NCBI RefSeq assembly: GCF_936270435.1
Contig: NZ_OW370567.1
Coordinates: 806,001-870,000, forward strand
DNA length: 64,000 nt
From: Wolbachia endosymbiont of Oedothorax gibbosus
Lineage (GTDB): Bacteria > Pseudomonadota > Alphaproteobacteria > Rickettsiales > Anaplasmataceae
Direction of reading: 5' to 3'
Shown here: positions 55,708 to 64,000 of the stretch, one piece after another
Layout: every line of letters begins with the position of its first letter
How positions within the stretch are numbered: position 1 is the first letter of the stretch
The notes under the pieces: model-generated
Databases searched by the model: none
Seen by the model: only the letters and a program-made list of their open reading frames with translations
Told to the model about the DNA's origin: nothing
Program-made: the position numbers and the translations under genes

Positions 55708-56420
55708 TTTGTTCCAATGTGTAATGCCACTATTCCATAGCTCATATTATGAAACTCAACATTCTTAAAGCCTACCTCTTCAATTTCCATTTTAAAATCA
55801 GCCTGAGTTGGAAATTCTCTGATGCTCTTCACTAAATATTCATAAGAACTCTTGTCTTTAGCAACTATGCTGCCAATTTTAGGAATTACTTTAAATGAAT
55901 ATAAGTCATAAAGTTTGGTAAATATCTCATTTTGATAGTGCATAGGGGCAAATTCTAAGCAGATAAATTTCCCATGTGGTTTTAACACTCTGTACGCCTC
56001 ATTTAAAGCCTTCTTGCGGTCAGAAACATTTCGAATGCCAAAAGCTATTGTGCAATAATCAAATTCGAAGCCTTCAAATGGTAAACTTTCTGCATTCGCA
56101 CATACCCAATCAAAATTAATTTGGTTTGAATTTATAGCTTTATCACGTCCTCTGCTTAGCATATTTTGATTTATGTCACATACTGTAACCTTAGCACTTG
56201 GCTCTTTTCTTACTATTCTTATTGCTATATCTCCAGTTCCTCCAGCAACATCTAAAACCTTAGAGTTTTTTGTAAAATGTATGCTATTTACCATCTTATC
56301 TTTCCATAATCTGTGCATTCCGAGGCTCATTATATCATTCATGGTGTCGTAGCGACTTGCCACGGAATCGAATACCTCTTTAACTAATTGCGATTTCTTC
56401 TTGATTTTTATAGTAGACAT
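55704..56420 (-). CDS. ubiE: Ubiquinone biosynthesis C-methyltransferase
   Basis: 238 residues. SAM-dependent methylation of the quinone ring in ubiquinone synthesis. Motifs: [37 protein letters not shown] (SAM-binding motif I), [20 protein letters not shown] and [16 protein letters not shown]. It supplies the electron donor for CydAB elsewhere in the window. Confidence 0.93.
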   Translation of the reverse strand: MSTIKIKKKSQLVKEVFDSVASRYDTMNDIMSLGMHRLWKDKMVNSIHFTKNSKVLDVAGGTGDIAIRIVRKEPSAKVTVCDINQNMLSRGRDKAINSNQINFDWVCANAESLPFEGFEFDYCTIAFGIRNVSDRKKALNEAYRVLKPHGKFICLEFAPMHYQNEIFTKLYDLYSFKVIPKIGSIVAKDKSSYEYLVKSIREFPTQADFKMEIEEVGFKNVEFHNMSYGIVALHIGTK

Positions 56421-56473
56421 TACGTAAAAACTCCTTTATAATTAGTAAAAATTAATTTGAATTAACACAAATG

Positions 56474-57337
56474 TCAACGACAGGCCTTGAGCCTGTTAAA
56501 ATCTTCTTCAGCGTGGTATGATGACCGAGTGAGTGGGCTTGATGCAACCACTAGGAAACCTTTGGAGTAAGCGATATATTTATAATGCTCAAATTCCTCT
56601 GGGGTAACATACCTATCAAGTTTTGCATGTTTTGGAGTTGGTTGTAGATATTGACCAATTGTAATAAAATCAACCTCAGCACTGCGCAAATCGTCCATAA
56701 CCTGAATTATTTCCTCTTTTGTTTCTCCAAGACCAACCATGAGCCCTGACTTTGTGAAAACTTTAGGATTAATCTGCTTTACCATCTTCAGCAAATATAG
56801 TGAATGAAAATAGCGAGCTCGTGGTCTTATTTTTGCATACAATCTCGGCACTGTTTCAATATTGTGGTTATAGACATCAGGTGATGCAACAGCAATTGCT
56901 TCAAATGCTCCTTTCTTATTTAAAAAATCAGGAGTTAAAATCTCTATTGTTGTTTCTGAAGTTATTTTTCTAATTTCTTCTATGCACTGTATAAACTGAT
57001 TTGCTCCACCATCTGGTAAATCATCACGATCAACAGAAGTAATGACAACATGTTTTAAGTTTAACTTTTTTATCGCTTTTGCTAAATTTTCTGGCTCATG
57101 AGGGTCTAGTTTATCAGGAATGCCAGTTGCAACGTTGCAAAATGCACAAGCACGAGTGCAAACAGAACCAAGAATCATCACAGTAGCATGACGTTTATTC
57201 CAACATTCACCAATATTTGGACATGCAGCTTCTTCACATACCGTATGTAAGTTATGCAATTTAACGATGTTTAAGGTTTCATTGAATACTTTACCAGTTG
57301 GAGCTTTTGCTCTGAGCCATGGAGGCTTACTATGCAT
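56474..57337 (-). CDS. lipA: Lipoyl synthase
   Basis: 287 residues. Radical SAM enzyme inserting two sulfurs into octanoyl groups on lipoyl domains such as those of pyruvate dehydrogenase. N-terminal auxiliary cluster [13 protein letters not shown]; radical SAM cluster [10 protein letters not shown] (CX3CX2C); later [20 protein letters not shown] and C-terminal [14 protein letters not shown] with the conserved RSSY. The start overlaps the end of rpmB by 8 bases. Confidence 0.95.
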   Translation of the reverse strand: MHSKPPWLRAKAPTGKVFNETLNIVKLHNLHTVCEEAACPNIGECWNKRHATVMILGSVCTRACAFCNVATGIPDKLDPHEPENLAKAIKKLNLKHVVITSVDRDDLPDGGANQFIQCIEEIRKITSETTIEILTPDFLNKKGAFEAIAVASPDVYNHNIETVPRLYAKIRPRARYFHSLYLLKMVKQINPKVFTKSGLMVGLGETKEEIIQVMDDLRSAEVDFITIGQYLQPTPKHAKLDRYVTPEEFEHYKYIAYSKGFLVVASSPLTRSSYHAEEDFNRLKACR

Positions 57338-57644
57338 CTGAAACGGCTAACTCTACCTCTTGCTTTGCTAGAACTTTTTTCAACCTTCTTTTTATCTTCT
57401 GCGCTTTCTCACTTAGTTTAATCGTTCTTGTGTTGAGCAAAAAAGCATCTAAATCACCTTTGTAATCTATAGTTCTCAAAGTTCTTGTTGCCACACGAAA
57501 TCTAAACTTTTTATTCAATATATCACTTGTCAACGTAACCTTATGTAAATTTAAAAGAAAGGTACGCTTTGTTTTACGATTCGAATGTGATACCTTATTA
57601 CCAAAAGATTTTTTTCTATTTGTTAATTCACAAACTCTACTCAC
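57330..57644 (-). CDS. rpmB: 50S ribosomal protein L28
   Basis: 104 residues. [38 protein letters not shown] and [20 protein letters not shown] match L28; the first Cys of the zinc-type N-terminus is present without a full four-Cys site. The C-terminal lysine-rich tail is usual in Rickettsiales. It overlaps lipA. Confidence 0.94.
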   Translation of the reverse strand: MSRVCELTNRKKSFGNKVSHSNRKTKRTFLLNLHKVTLTSDILNKKFRFRVATRTLRTIDYKGDLDAFLLNTRTIKLSEKAQKIKRRLKKVLAKQEVELAVSDA

Positions 57645-57681
57645 TTCAATATACCAAATTATTCTATGTACTTAGATTACC

Positions 57682-58023
57682 TTATATAGTCAAATAGTCA
57701 ATACTCTCTTGCTTAATTTTTATACCATATACTGCTTTGTAGCCAAAAAATATCGTAATTTTTTCTATTATAAGAGAAATCATATGCTGAATTTCCAATG
57801 CTTTACTGCCATTTGTTACTACCAGATGCAACACACCCGAATTTATATTCTGTGCATATGAGATCTTTTTCGGTTTTGTACACTCTGCTATTTCTTTCCC
57901 TACTATATTTCGCCAGTTTAAAATCAGACGTATTTCATTTTTACTAATCTTATTTTTCATGCATTTTAATGCATAGTTTTCAATTATAGACTTTAATTTT
58001 TTTGGACCGCTGTGTTTGAGCAT
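57682..58023 (-). CDS. DciA-like (DUF721) protein
   Basis: 113 residues. DciA proteins assist loading of the replicative helicase DnaB in bacteria without DnaC. The KH-like DUF721 core is visible: IRLILNWRNIVGKEIAECTK, NSGVLHLVVTNGSKALEIQH and KITIFFGYKAVYGIKI. It is 37 bases upstream of rpmB in the same direction. Confidence 0.8.
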   Translation of the reverse strand: MLKHSGPKKLKSIIENYALKCMKNKISKNEIRLILNWRNIVGKEIAECTKPKKISYAQNINSGVLHLVVTNGSKALEIQHMISLIIEKITIFFGYKAVYGIKIKQESIDYLTI

Positions 58024-58379
58024 TTTTCTGTTTTGTTTCTAGTATAACTAAATAAGTAAGGTTTACTACTACATTGGATTTCCTCAGTGCCAAATCCAAG
58101 TAGCTAACACTGGGATGACAACCTTCTAACTGCTTTACAAACCTCTAGCCTCACACCGTAAAAAGCAGTATTTCTATGTAACAATCTACCTTAACGTAGC
58201 ACTTGCCAAGATCGTTCCATTTACCAAATTTTGTGCTGTCATCTTTGCCTCATAATTAACCTTATAGCTGTTTTAATTGTAATTAGTTAAATTATTATTA
58301 ACTTGCCAGGCTAGATCCAAAAAATAGCATAATCAATATGCAAATTGTAATAGAAATCACGTTTGCGTATGGTTTATTG
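58024..58379. other. Gene-free stretch
   Basis: 356 bases between the dciA-like gene and iscX. Only one degraded WPE arm pair is recognisable (about 58088-58122: CAAATCCAAGTAGCTAACAC then TGGGATGACAACC). No ORF or RNA gene seen. Confidence 0.5.
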
Positions 58380-58580
58380 CTATGCGGTTAATCTTTCCTC
58401 AATCCAAGCTGCTTGAATAGCTTCGAGTATTTTTTCGTTACAGCGTTTTTCATCATCATCAAATTCCTCTAAACTCAAGACCTTTTTTTTAAGCTCAGTG
58501 AATCTGATACTAATTATATTCTCATTTGGAAATTTTTCCTCCAGAGCTTCCACAATATCTTCTATATCAAGCCATTTCAT
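58380..58580 (-). CDS. iscX: Fe-S assembly protein IscX
   Basis: 66 residues: MKWLDIEDIVEALEEKFPNE, ISIRFTELKKKVLSLEEFDD and CNEKILEAIQAAWIEERL, the IscX (YfhJ) signature. It is an acidic adaptor that binds IscS and iron and tunes Fe-S cluster assembly. It stands apart from the isc operon here. Confidence 0.9.
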   Translation of the reverse strand: MKWLDIEDIVEALEEKFPNENIISIRFTELKKKVLSLEEFDDDEKRCNEKILEAIQAAWIEERLTA

Positions 58581-58610
58581 ACTTTTTTGTATTTATCTGC
58601 TAAGTTAAAT

Positions 58611-58697
58611 TGGTGCCCATGGGGAGACTTGAACTCCCAAGGTCGCAAAACCCACGGATTTTAAGTCCGCTGCGTCTACCGATTCCGCCACACGGGC
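58611..58697 (-). tRNA. tRNA-Leu (TAA)
   Basis: Class II tRNA on the minus strand: acceptor GCCCGTG with CATGGGC, anticodon stem-loop GCGGACTTAAAATCCGT (TAA), long variable arm TGGGTTTTGCGACCT, T-loop GTTCAAGTC. ACCA is encoded at the 3' end (58611-58614). Confidence 0.93.
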
Positions 58698-58706
58698 TTT
58701 TTTTAT

Positions 58707-59321
58707 CTATCTAGAGTAAAACTCTACTACTAAATTGACTTCCATGTCTGCTGAATAAGGAACCTCAGAATATTGAGGTGACCTCAAATACTTCACTGAA
58801 TGCTCTTTACTATCTGCTTCTAAATAATCCGGAGCCTTGCGCTCTTGTTTTTGTTCAGCCTCTACTACTACAGGGATTTTTGCTGCCCTTTCTCTTATTT
58901 TTATTATATCACCTGGCTTCACTCGATAACTCGATATGTTAACCACCTTATCATTAACTGTAACGTGCTTATGAGATATGAGCTGCTTTGCTGAGTAAAT
59001 TGTTGGAACAAGACCAGAGTGGTATAAAACAGAACTTAATCTCGATTCTAAGATACCGATAAAATTATCAGCCGTATAACCTTTTCTGTTATAAGCATCT
59101 AAAAATGTACGTCTGAGCTGCTTACTTGAAATCGCATAGTAAAACTTAAATTTTTTATGTGCAGCAAACTGCTTACCAAAGTCGGATAACTTCTTGAATC
59201 CAAGAATACCATGTTGACCTGGAGGGTATTTCCTTTTGTTTACTGGGTCTTTAGCTCTACCCCATAAATTTACACCAAGTCTACGGCTAATCCTATACTT
59301 TCTAGTGATAACAGTTGTCAT
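58707..59321 (-). CDS. rpsD: 30S ribosomal protein S4
   Basis: 204 residues from ATG 59321 ([20 protein letters not shown]); an upstream in-frame ATG adds 19 residues not found in S4. It binds 16S rRNA early in 30S assembly. Motifs: [20 protein letters not shown], the S4 RNA-binding domain [20 protein letters not shown] and [20 protein letters not shown]. Confidence 0.95.
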   Translation of the reverse strand: MTTVITRKYRISRRLGVNLWGRAKDPVNKRKYPPGQHGILGFKKLSDFGKQFAAHKKFKFYYAISSKQLRRTFLDAYNRKGYTADNFIGILESRLSSVLYHSGLVPTIYSAKQLISHKHVTVNDKVVNISSYRVKPGDIIKIRERAAKIPVVVEAEQKQERKAPDYLEADSKEHSVKYLRSPQYSEVPYSADMEVNLVVEFYSR

Positions 59322-59426
59322 ATAAAAACTCTCACGATTTAACTTTAGATTATTAAGGATTTTAGCACTCAGTGTCAACTTGTTTTTGCTGATATAATCT
59401 TTTATACTTTATTTTTAAGTTTTTCT

Positions 59427-61469
59427 ATGAATCATCTACCTTTGGAATCTATGGCAAATGCCATCCGTTTTTTATCAATTAATGCAGTACAAAAAGCAAA
59501 CTCTGGGCACCCAGGTATGCCACTTGGCATGGCAGATGTTGCAACTGTCTTGTTTGCCAAATATCTAAATCATAATCCTGATGATTCCAAATGGTTTAAT
59601 AGAGACCGCTTCGTTTTATCAAACGGTCATGGTTCAATGTTACTATACTCAATATTATATTTGACAGGTTATATTAGCATAGATGAGCTAAAGAACTTCA
59701 GGCAAATGGGATCCAAGACCCCAGGTCATCCAGAGTTTGGCTTGACTTCCGGAGTAGAGGCAACGACAGGCCCGCTCGGTCAGGGGTTTGCCGCTGCTGT
59801 TGGCATGGCACTTGCTGAATCAATCCTTAAAAAGCAATTCAGAATCAATCACTACACTTACGTGATGCTAGGGGATGGCTGTCTTATGGAAGGAATAAGC
59901 CATGAAGCAGCTTCACTTGCTGGGCATCTTAAATTGAATAAGCTCATAGCTCTTTTTGATGATAATGATATCTCTATAGATGGCGCTACTTGCCTTTCCT
60001 GCTCTGATGATGTAGAGAAACGCTTCTTAGCGTATGGATGGAATGTTGACAAGATTGATGGCCATGATTTTGATGCCATATCCATTGCAATAGAGCAGGC
60101 GCAAAAGTCTGATAAACCTACACTAATCTGCTGCAAAACCATTATCGGAAAATTTTCAAGCCGTGCTGGCACATCCTCTGCTCACAGTGGTGCTTTTTCG
60201 GAGGAAGACATCAAACAGATGAGAGAGAAATTAAACTGGAATTATGAACCATTCCATGTGCCAGAAGATGTGAAAAATGCCTGGAAGAAAACTGTTGAGA
60301 GAGCAAAACAAAACTACACGATGTCATTCCAGCGCGTGACCAGGAAAGAAGAAAAAGAATGGATCCCATTGTCAAGCACTGGGATGACAGAAGAGAATGC
60401 TGGGATGAAAGGATATCATGTAGAACTTCAAAGACGGTTAGATAAACATCTACCAGATAATATCGCTGGTGTTTTAGCTGACCTGAAGAAACAAATATGT
60501 GAGCTAATGCCAAACGAAGCTACTCGATCTTCTTTTGGTAGGGTAATGGAACTTTTAACTGAGTCTATGCCGGAATTAATCGGCGGTTCTGCTGATCTTA
60601 CCGGGTCAAATTGCACTAAATATGAGCACATGCAGGTAATAGATAGTAATAATTATAGTGGTTCTTATGTCCACTATGGAGTGAGAGAGCACGCTATGGC
60701 AGCATGTATGAATGGTATGGCTCTTCACGGCGCGATTCTTCCTTATGGTGGCACTTTTTTGGTATTTTCCGACTACTGTCGTCCTGCTATACGTCTTTCA
60801 GCTCTGATGAAGCAGCAGGTTATCTATGTAATGACTCACGACTCAATTGGAGTGGGGGAAGATGGCCCAACTCATCAGCCAATAGAGCATTTAGCTTCTT
60901 TGCGTGCTATACCAAATCTATATGTTTTTAGGCCAGCAGATGCAGTTGAAACTCTGGAGTGTGTTAGCATTGCACTCGAAAAAAAAGAGTCACCTGCACT
61001 GTTTGCGCTCTCAAGGCAAAACGTAAGTTACATGCGCAAATTCTATTTTGATATCGATCAATCTGCCAATCTATCGAAGTTTGGTGCATATGTTTTGTGT
61101 GAATGTTCAAAAGAATTAAAAGTGACAATATTTGCTACCGGATCTGAAGTTGAAATTGCAGTTGAAGCAAGGGAGAAATTGCAGGAAAAGGGTATAGGTA
61201 CAAGGGTTGTTTCTATGCCCAGCTGGAGGCTTTTTGACGAACAAAGTGATGAATATAAAGCGGCGATATTAAATAATGACAGCATTAAAGTTGCAATTGA
61301 AGCCGGAAGTGAAATGGGTTGGCATAAATATATAGGTTCAAACGGTATATTTATTGGCATGAAAAGCTTTGGAGAATCAGCACCTTATAAAACACTCTAT
61401 GAGCATTTTAATATCAGCGCAGATCACGTAGTAAAATGTGTGTGTGAGAAGTTAGGTTGCATTCAGTAA
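59427..61469 (+). CDS. tkt: Transketolase
   Basis: 680 residues. Thiamine-dependent two-carbon transfer in the non-oxidative pentose phosphate pathway. Motifs: [53 protein letters not shown], the ThDP motif [40 protein letters not shown] and [24 protein letters not shown] (60319-60410) adds about 30 residues ([20 protein letters not shown]) in the linker between the PP and Pyr domains, frame intact. The start at 59427 follows a short AT-rich leader. Confidence 0.94.
   Translation: MNHLPLESMANAIRFLSINAVQKANSGHPGMPLGMADVATVLFAKYLNHNPDDSKWFNRDRFVLSNGHGSMLLYSILYLTGYISIDELKNFRQMGSKTPGHPEFGLTSGVEATTGPLGQGFAAAVGMALAESILKKQFRINHYTYVMLGDGCLMEGISHEAASLAGHLKLNKLIALFDDNDISIDGATCLSCSDDVEKRFLAYGWNVDKIDGHDFDAISIAIEQAQKSDKPTLICCKTIIGKFSSRAGTSSAHSGAFSEEDIKQMREKLNWNYEPFHVPEDVKNAWKKTVERAKQNYTMSFQRVTRKEEKEWIPLSSTGMTEENAGMKGYHVELQRRLDKHLPDNIAGVLADLKKQICELMPNEATRSSFGRVMELLTESMPELIGGSADLTGSNCTKYEHMQVIDSNNYSGSYVHYGVREHAMAACMNGMALHGAILPYGGTFLVFSDYCRPAIRLSALMKQQVIYVMTHDSIGVGEDGPTHQPIEHLASLRAIPNLYVFRPADAVETLECVSIALEKKESPALFALSRQNVSYMRKFYFDIDQSANLSKFGAYVLCECSKELKVTIFATGSEVEIAVEAREKLQEKGIGTRVVSMPSWRLFDEQSDEYKAAILNNDSIKVAIEAGSEMGWHKYIGSNGIFIGMKSFGESAPYKTLYEHFNISADHVVKCVCEKLGCIQ
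60319..60410. repeat. WPE inside tkt
   Basis: TGTCATTCCAGCGCGTGACC arm, then GATCCCATTGTCAAGCACTG GGATGACA, and a partial unit GCTGGGATGA. It lies in the interdomain linker of transketolase. Confidence 0.85.
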
Positions 61470-61504
61470 ACCTCTTGCATAACCATATGAAAGCCCACTC
61501 TTCT

Positions 61505-62050
61505 TTGTCATTCCAGCGCGTGACGTTGATTTCCATCCAAGATGATGTCATGCCAGTGCTTGACACTGGCATCTAGTTTTCTTTACAAATTCACCAAAAG
61601 TGCTTCATTCTATAACGCAAAACCAATACTCACCAAACCCAATGCATTACTTGCAATTAAGTTTCCTGGATCCCAGTGTCTGGGCACTGGGATGACACCT
61701 CTGGGCACTGCCGTCATAAAGGAACCAGTGTCAGCTACTTGAATACATACCACCATGTCATTCCAGCGCGTGACGCTGGAATCCAGTTTTTGGCAGTTTC
61801 ATTGAAAATGTTGTAACCACTTTCTGTGCTAGTTTGCTTGCTTACAAGCAAACTTTTCTGGATCCCAGTGTCTGGACACTGGGATGACACCATCATAAAG
61901 GAATCAGTGTCAGCTACTTTCATGACGTCATCATAAAGTAAAATGAGATCCCAGTGTCACGCACTGGGATGACAGGGGAGAGAGGCTACTGGAATGACAT
62001 CATAGGGGCGCTGCCGTTGTAAAGGAACCAGTGTCAGCTACTTTCATGAC
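61505..62050. repeat. Dense WPE cluster between tkt and virB2
   Basis: At least eight arms in 550 bases, including GGATCCCAGTGTCTGGGCAC, TTGGGATGACA variants and CAGTGTCAGCTACTT(G/T)CATG. 61545-61697 is an inverted copy of the compound repeat at 15549-15690. Two near-identical segments (AAAGGAACCAGTGTCAGCTA at 61719 and 62021) indicate tandem duplication. No gene is present. Confidence 0.8.
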
Positions 62051-62138
62051 ATCGTTGTAAAGTTGTACCATATGCTAGTTTTACTAAAAATTATACTATT
62101 TTAGATATAATTACAATATCTAAATTTAAGGTATACGG

Positions 62139-62483
62139 ATGAACCCTAGGAAAGTTTTTAATATTCTTCTTATAGTGTTATTTATTTCTTTTTCTCATGT
62201 TGGGAGTGCTGCTGACGCTAACGACGATACAACTGCCCAAGTAATATGTAATATTATTGGATACGTTTGGGGAATAGGTGGACCGCTTATGACCGTAGTG
62301 ATAATAGGTGCAGCTTTGATGGCGATATTTGGTAGAATGCCATGGCCAGCTCTTTTCGCACTCGGTGTATTTTGTGCTGTATTTTTCGGCGCTAAAACTA
62401 TTGTGACAAAAGTGATGGGTGGTATAGGCGGCACTGGAAATACTTCCTTGATGGACCAATGTGGAGTGGACAAAAAGAAATAG
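62139..62483 (+). CDS. virB2: VirB2/TrbC-type pilin of the type IV secretion system
   Basis: 114 residues. Signal peptide MNPRKVFNILLIVLFISFSH then VGSAADA. The mature part has two hydrophobic helices (GPLMTVVIIGAALMAIFG; LFALGVFCAVFFGAKTIV) with a short polar loop RMPWPA, and a C-terminal Gly-rich segment, as in TrbC/VirB2 pilins. In Rickettsiales these are surface subunits of the Rvh T4SS used against the host cell. No other virB gene is adjacent; isolated virB2 copies are usual in this order. Confidence 0.8.
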   Translation: MNPRKVFNILLIVLFISFSHVGSAADANDDTTAQVICNIIGYVWGIGGPLMTVVIIGAALMAIFGRMPWPALFALGVFCAVFFGAKTIVTKVMGGIGGTGNTSLMDQCGVDKKK

Positions 62484-62501
62484 ATCCTGTTTTTTAGAAT
62501 T

Positions 62502-63506
62502 TTACACTATGCAACGTTCTACTGTTTCCAAAGCAATATCTTTATAAATTTTTGCTAAATCTTCACTTAACATTAAAGGATTTCCACAATCCGAAGCATG
62601 ACATATTTGTGGATCTAGAGGAATTCTGCCTAAGAGTTTGATGCCCAGCTCCTCAGACATTTTTTTTGCGCCGTCTTTTCCAAATATGTATATTTTTGAG
62701 CCGCTTTGAGTAAAATAGCTCATATTTTCTACAATGCCAATAACCGGTACGCTGACCTTTTTAAGCATATCATAAATTTTGCGAGCATCGATTAAAGAGA
62801 GCTCCTGTGGAGTTGAAACTATTATCGCCCCGGTTAAGTTAAAATTTTCCATAAGACTTAAATGCACATCGCCAGTTCCAGGTGGTGTGTCAACTATCAA
62901 ATACTCTATATCGGACCATTTTGTTCCCATGAGCAGATTATAAAGTGCTTTTGTGATCATAGGTCCGCGCCATATTGCTGCACGATCTTTATCAATAAAG
63001 TAGCCAATTGAAATAGTATGCAGTCCATACCTTTCTATAGGTATTGCTTTTCCACCATATATTTCTGGCTTTAATTTTTCAGCGCCAAGCATTTTAGGAA
63101 TTGAAGGACCATATATATCTGCATCAACCAGCGCAACTTTATGTTTTAACTTTGCTAATGAGAGAGCAAGATTTAGCGCAGTTGTGGATTTACCTACGCC
63201 TCCCTTACCAGAGGCCACAATAATTATATTTTTCACTCCTTCGATATGTAATTTAGCTTTTTGTTGCTCAGTTTGTTTTTGATCAGTAGCAACCACGGTC
63301 ACCTTCCCCACCCCTGGTATAGCCTTAACAGTTTGTTCACAATTTCTTCTTAATTCTTCATTTGCTTGTGTGTTGCCGGCAACTCCAAGCACAAAACCAA
63401 CGTCTCTGCCTTTAATAATGATTGAGGATATTACTCCAAGAGTTTTACCGCTTTTTTGCTCTATGACTTTTTTTAAGCTCTTTCTTACAATTTCTTCGTT
63501 GATCAT
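62502..63506 (-). CDS. Mrp/ApbC-family Fe-S carrier P-loop ATPase
   Basis: 334 residues from ATG 63506 ([20 protein letters not shown]); the upstream extension from 63599 is not family-like. N-terminal MIP18/DUF59 domain ([17 protein letters not shown]), then deviant Walker [38 protein letters not shown] and [20 protein letters not shown]. The family scaffolds and transfers [4Fe-4S] clusters to apoproteins. The C-terminal CxxC expected in some members is not seen. Confidence 0.88.
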   Translation of the reverse strand: MINEEIVRKSLKKVIEQKSGKTLGVISSIIIKGRDVGFVLGVAGNTQANEELRRNCEQTVKAIPGVGKVTVVATDQKQTEQQKAKLHIEGVKNIIIVASGKGGVGKSTTALNLALSLAKLKHKVALVDADIYGPSIPKMLGAEKLKPEIYGGKAIPIERYGLHTISIGYFIDKDRAAIWRGPMITKALYNLLMGTKWSDIEYLIVDTPPGTGDVHLSLMENFNLTGAIIVSTPQELSLIDARKIYDMLKKVSVPVIGIVENMSYFTQSGSKIYIFGKDGAKKMSEELGIKLLGRIPLDPQICHASDCGNPLMLSEDLAKIYKDIALETVERCIV

Positions 63507-63677
63507 TATGCCTCTATTGTTTGATGCGCCAGCCCAAACTCTTGCGGAAATGTTACACGAAATAATATAGAATTCAAGAAGATAATTAGTAATAAGCAAT
63601 TAAGGCTTATTAATTTCAGCCCGAGAAGGCCAACCCTTGTCATTTCATGAAAAAACCTTCTTTTGCATTGGCATCTT

Positions 63678-64000
63678 TTAATATCTATAATAGTGCAGCA
63701 CTGCCTTACGTATTGCCAATCCGAATTCTACTTGCTGTAAAATAACACAATCTGCTACATCACTGCTAATCTCAATCCCTCTATTTATTGGCCCTGGGTG
63801 CATAACAATCGCATCTGGTTTTGCGTATGATAGCTTTTGTGAATCAAGTCCATACAAATGAAAATATTCTTTCTCTGAAGAACTATTATTCATGCGCTCT
63901 TTCTGTAGCCTCAAAAGCATAATTACGTCAGCATCCTTTATACCTTCAATTAATGAATAATGGACTGAATCTACTTCAGGAAAATGCTTACAAATCAAAG
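63678..64000 (-). CDS. pyrB: Aspartate carbamoyltransferase, C-terminal part (partial at window end)
   Basis: About 107 residues of the C-terminal aspartate-binding domain: [15 protein letters not shown], then [38 protein letters not shown] and [23 protein letters not shown] and the LxRLQKER type sequence are PyrB signatures. The frame is open through the last base of the window, so the gene continues upstream on the minus strand. It catalyses the first committed step of pyrimidine synthesis. Confidence 0.9.
   Translation of the reverse strand, partial: LICKHFPEVDSVHYSLIEGIKDADVIMLLRLQKERMNNSSSEKEYFHLYGLDSQKLSYAKPDAIVMHPGPINRGIEISSDVADCVILQQVEFGLAIRKAVLHYYRY

Noticed and set aside
61505..62050. 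Possible CRISPR array
   Set aside because: The repeats are palindromes of varying arm and spacing, without regular spacers, and the same units occur singly inside genes; no cas genes are present.

Overview
The window is AT-rich DNA from an obligate intracellular alphaproteobacterium of the Rickettsiales, and I assign it to Wolbachia. The grounds are: a permuted two-piece tmRNA next to an alphaproteobacterial sspB; scattered housekeeping genes typical of a reduced genome (MEP isoprenoid genes ispE and ispG, lipA, cydAB, pdhB, a VirB2-type pilin gene); very many short palindromes of the TGTCATCCCAGTG...CACTGGGATGACA type, often in frame inside genes (Wolbachia palindromic elements, WPE); and a heavy load of ISWpi-like insertion sequences. 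The strain cannot be decided from this window.

Layout. 1-7.3 kb: end of an unknown gene, addB, purL (carrying an in-frame TPR insert) and a small membrane protein. 7.4-9.2 kb: palindromes, an IS481 fragment and a decayed IS3 element. 9.3-11.9 kb: cydA-cydB plus a 50-residue DUF2474-like gene. 12-24 kb: an accessory island with a Ulp1/C48-like cysteine protease carrying C-terminal membrane segments, several broken unknown genes, the tail of a large serine recombinase (probable prophage WO scar), a nested IS4/IS5 element, two IS982 copies (one containing an IS256), and a malonyl-CoA decarboxylase gene split by IS982.

24-41 kb is mostly core: ssrA-sspB, a RelBE-like pair, yggT-ftsK, two unknown exported or membrane proteins, ispG, a truncated murC, rlpA, a frameshifted ankyrin/membrane gene, addA, then ispE-Mth938-znuB and a small ORF with holA. 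41-51.6 kb is a second mobile-element graveyard: an Rpn-family gene cut by a group II intron fragment, IS630, IS481 and IS66 pieces, an inverted second copy of the nested IS4/IS5 element, two IS5 copies around pstS, a complete-ended but dead IS66, and a GIY-YIG gene between repeated ends. 51.6-64 kb is core again: tatA, an ABC ATPase, tRNA-Arg, pdhB, tRNA-Asn, ftsW-ubiE-lipA-rpmB-dciA, iscX, tRNA-Leu, rpsD, tkt, a dense WPE cluster, virB2, mrp and the end of pyrB.

The strongest leads are the TPR module inserted with a palindrome into PurL, the C48-like protease as a candidate host-directed effector, the truncated MurC, and nested transposons whose target duplications can be read directly. These show a 2.26-kb IS4 element twice inserted at IS66-type ends, and IS5 ends repeatedly joined to WPE palindromes.
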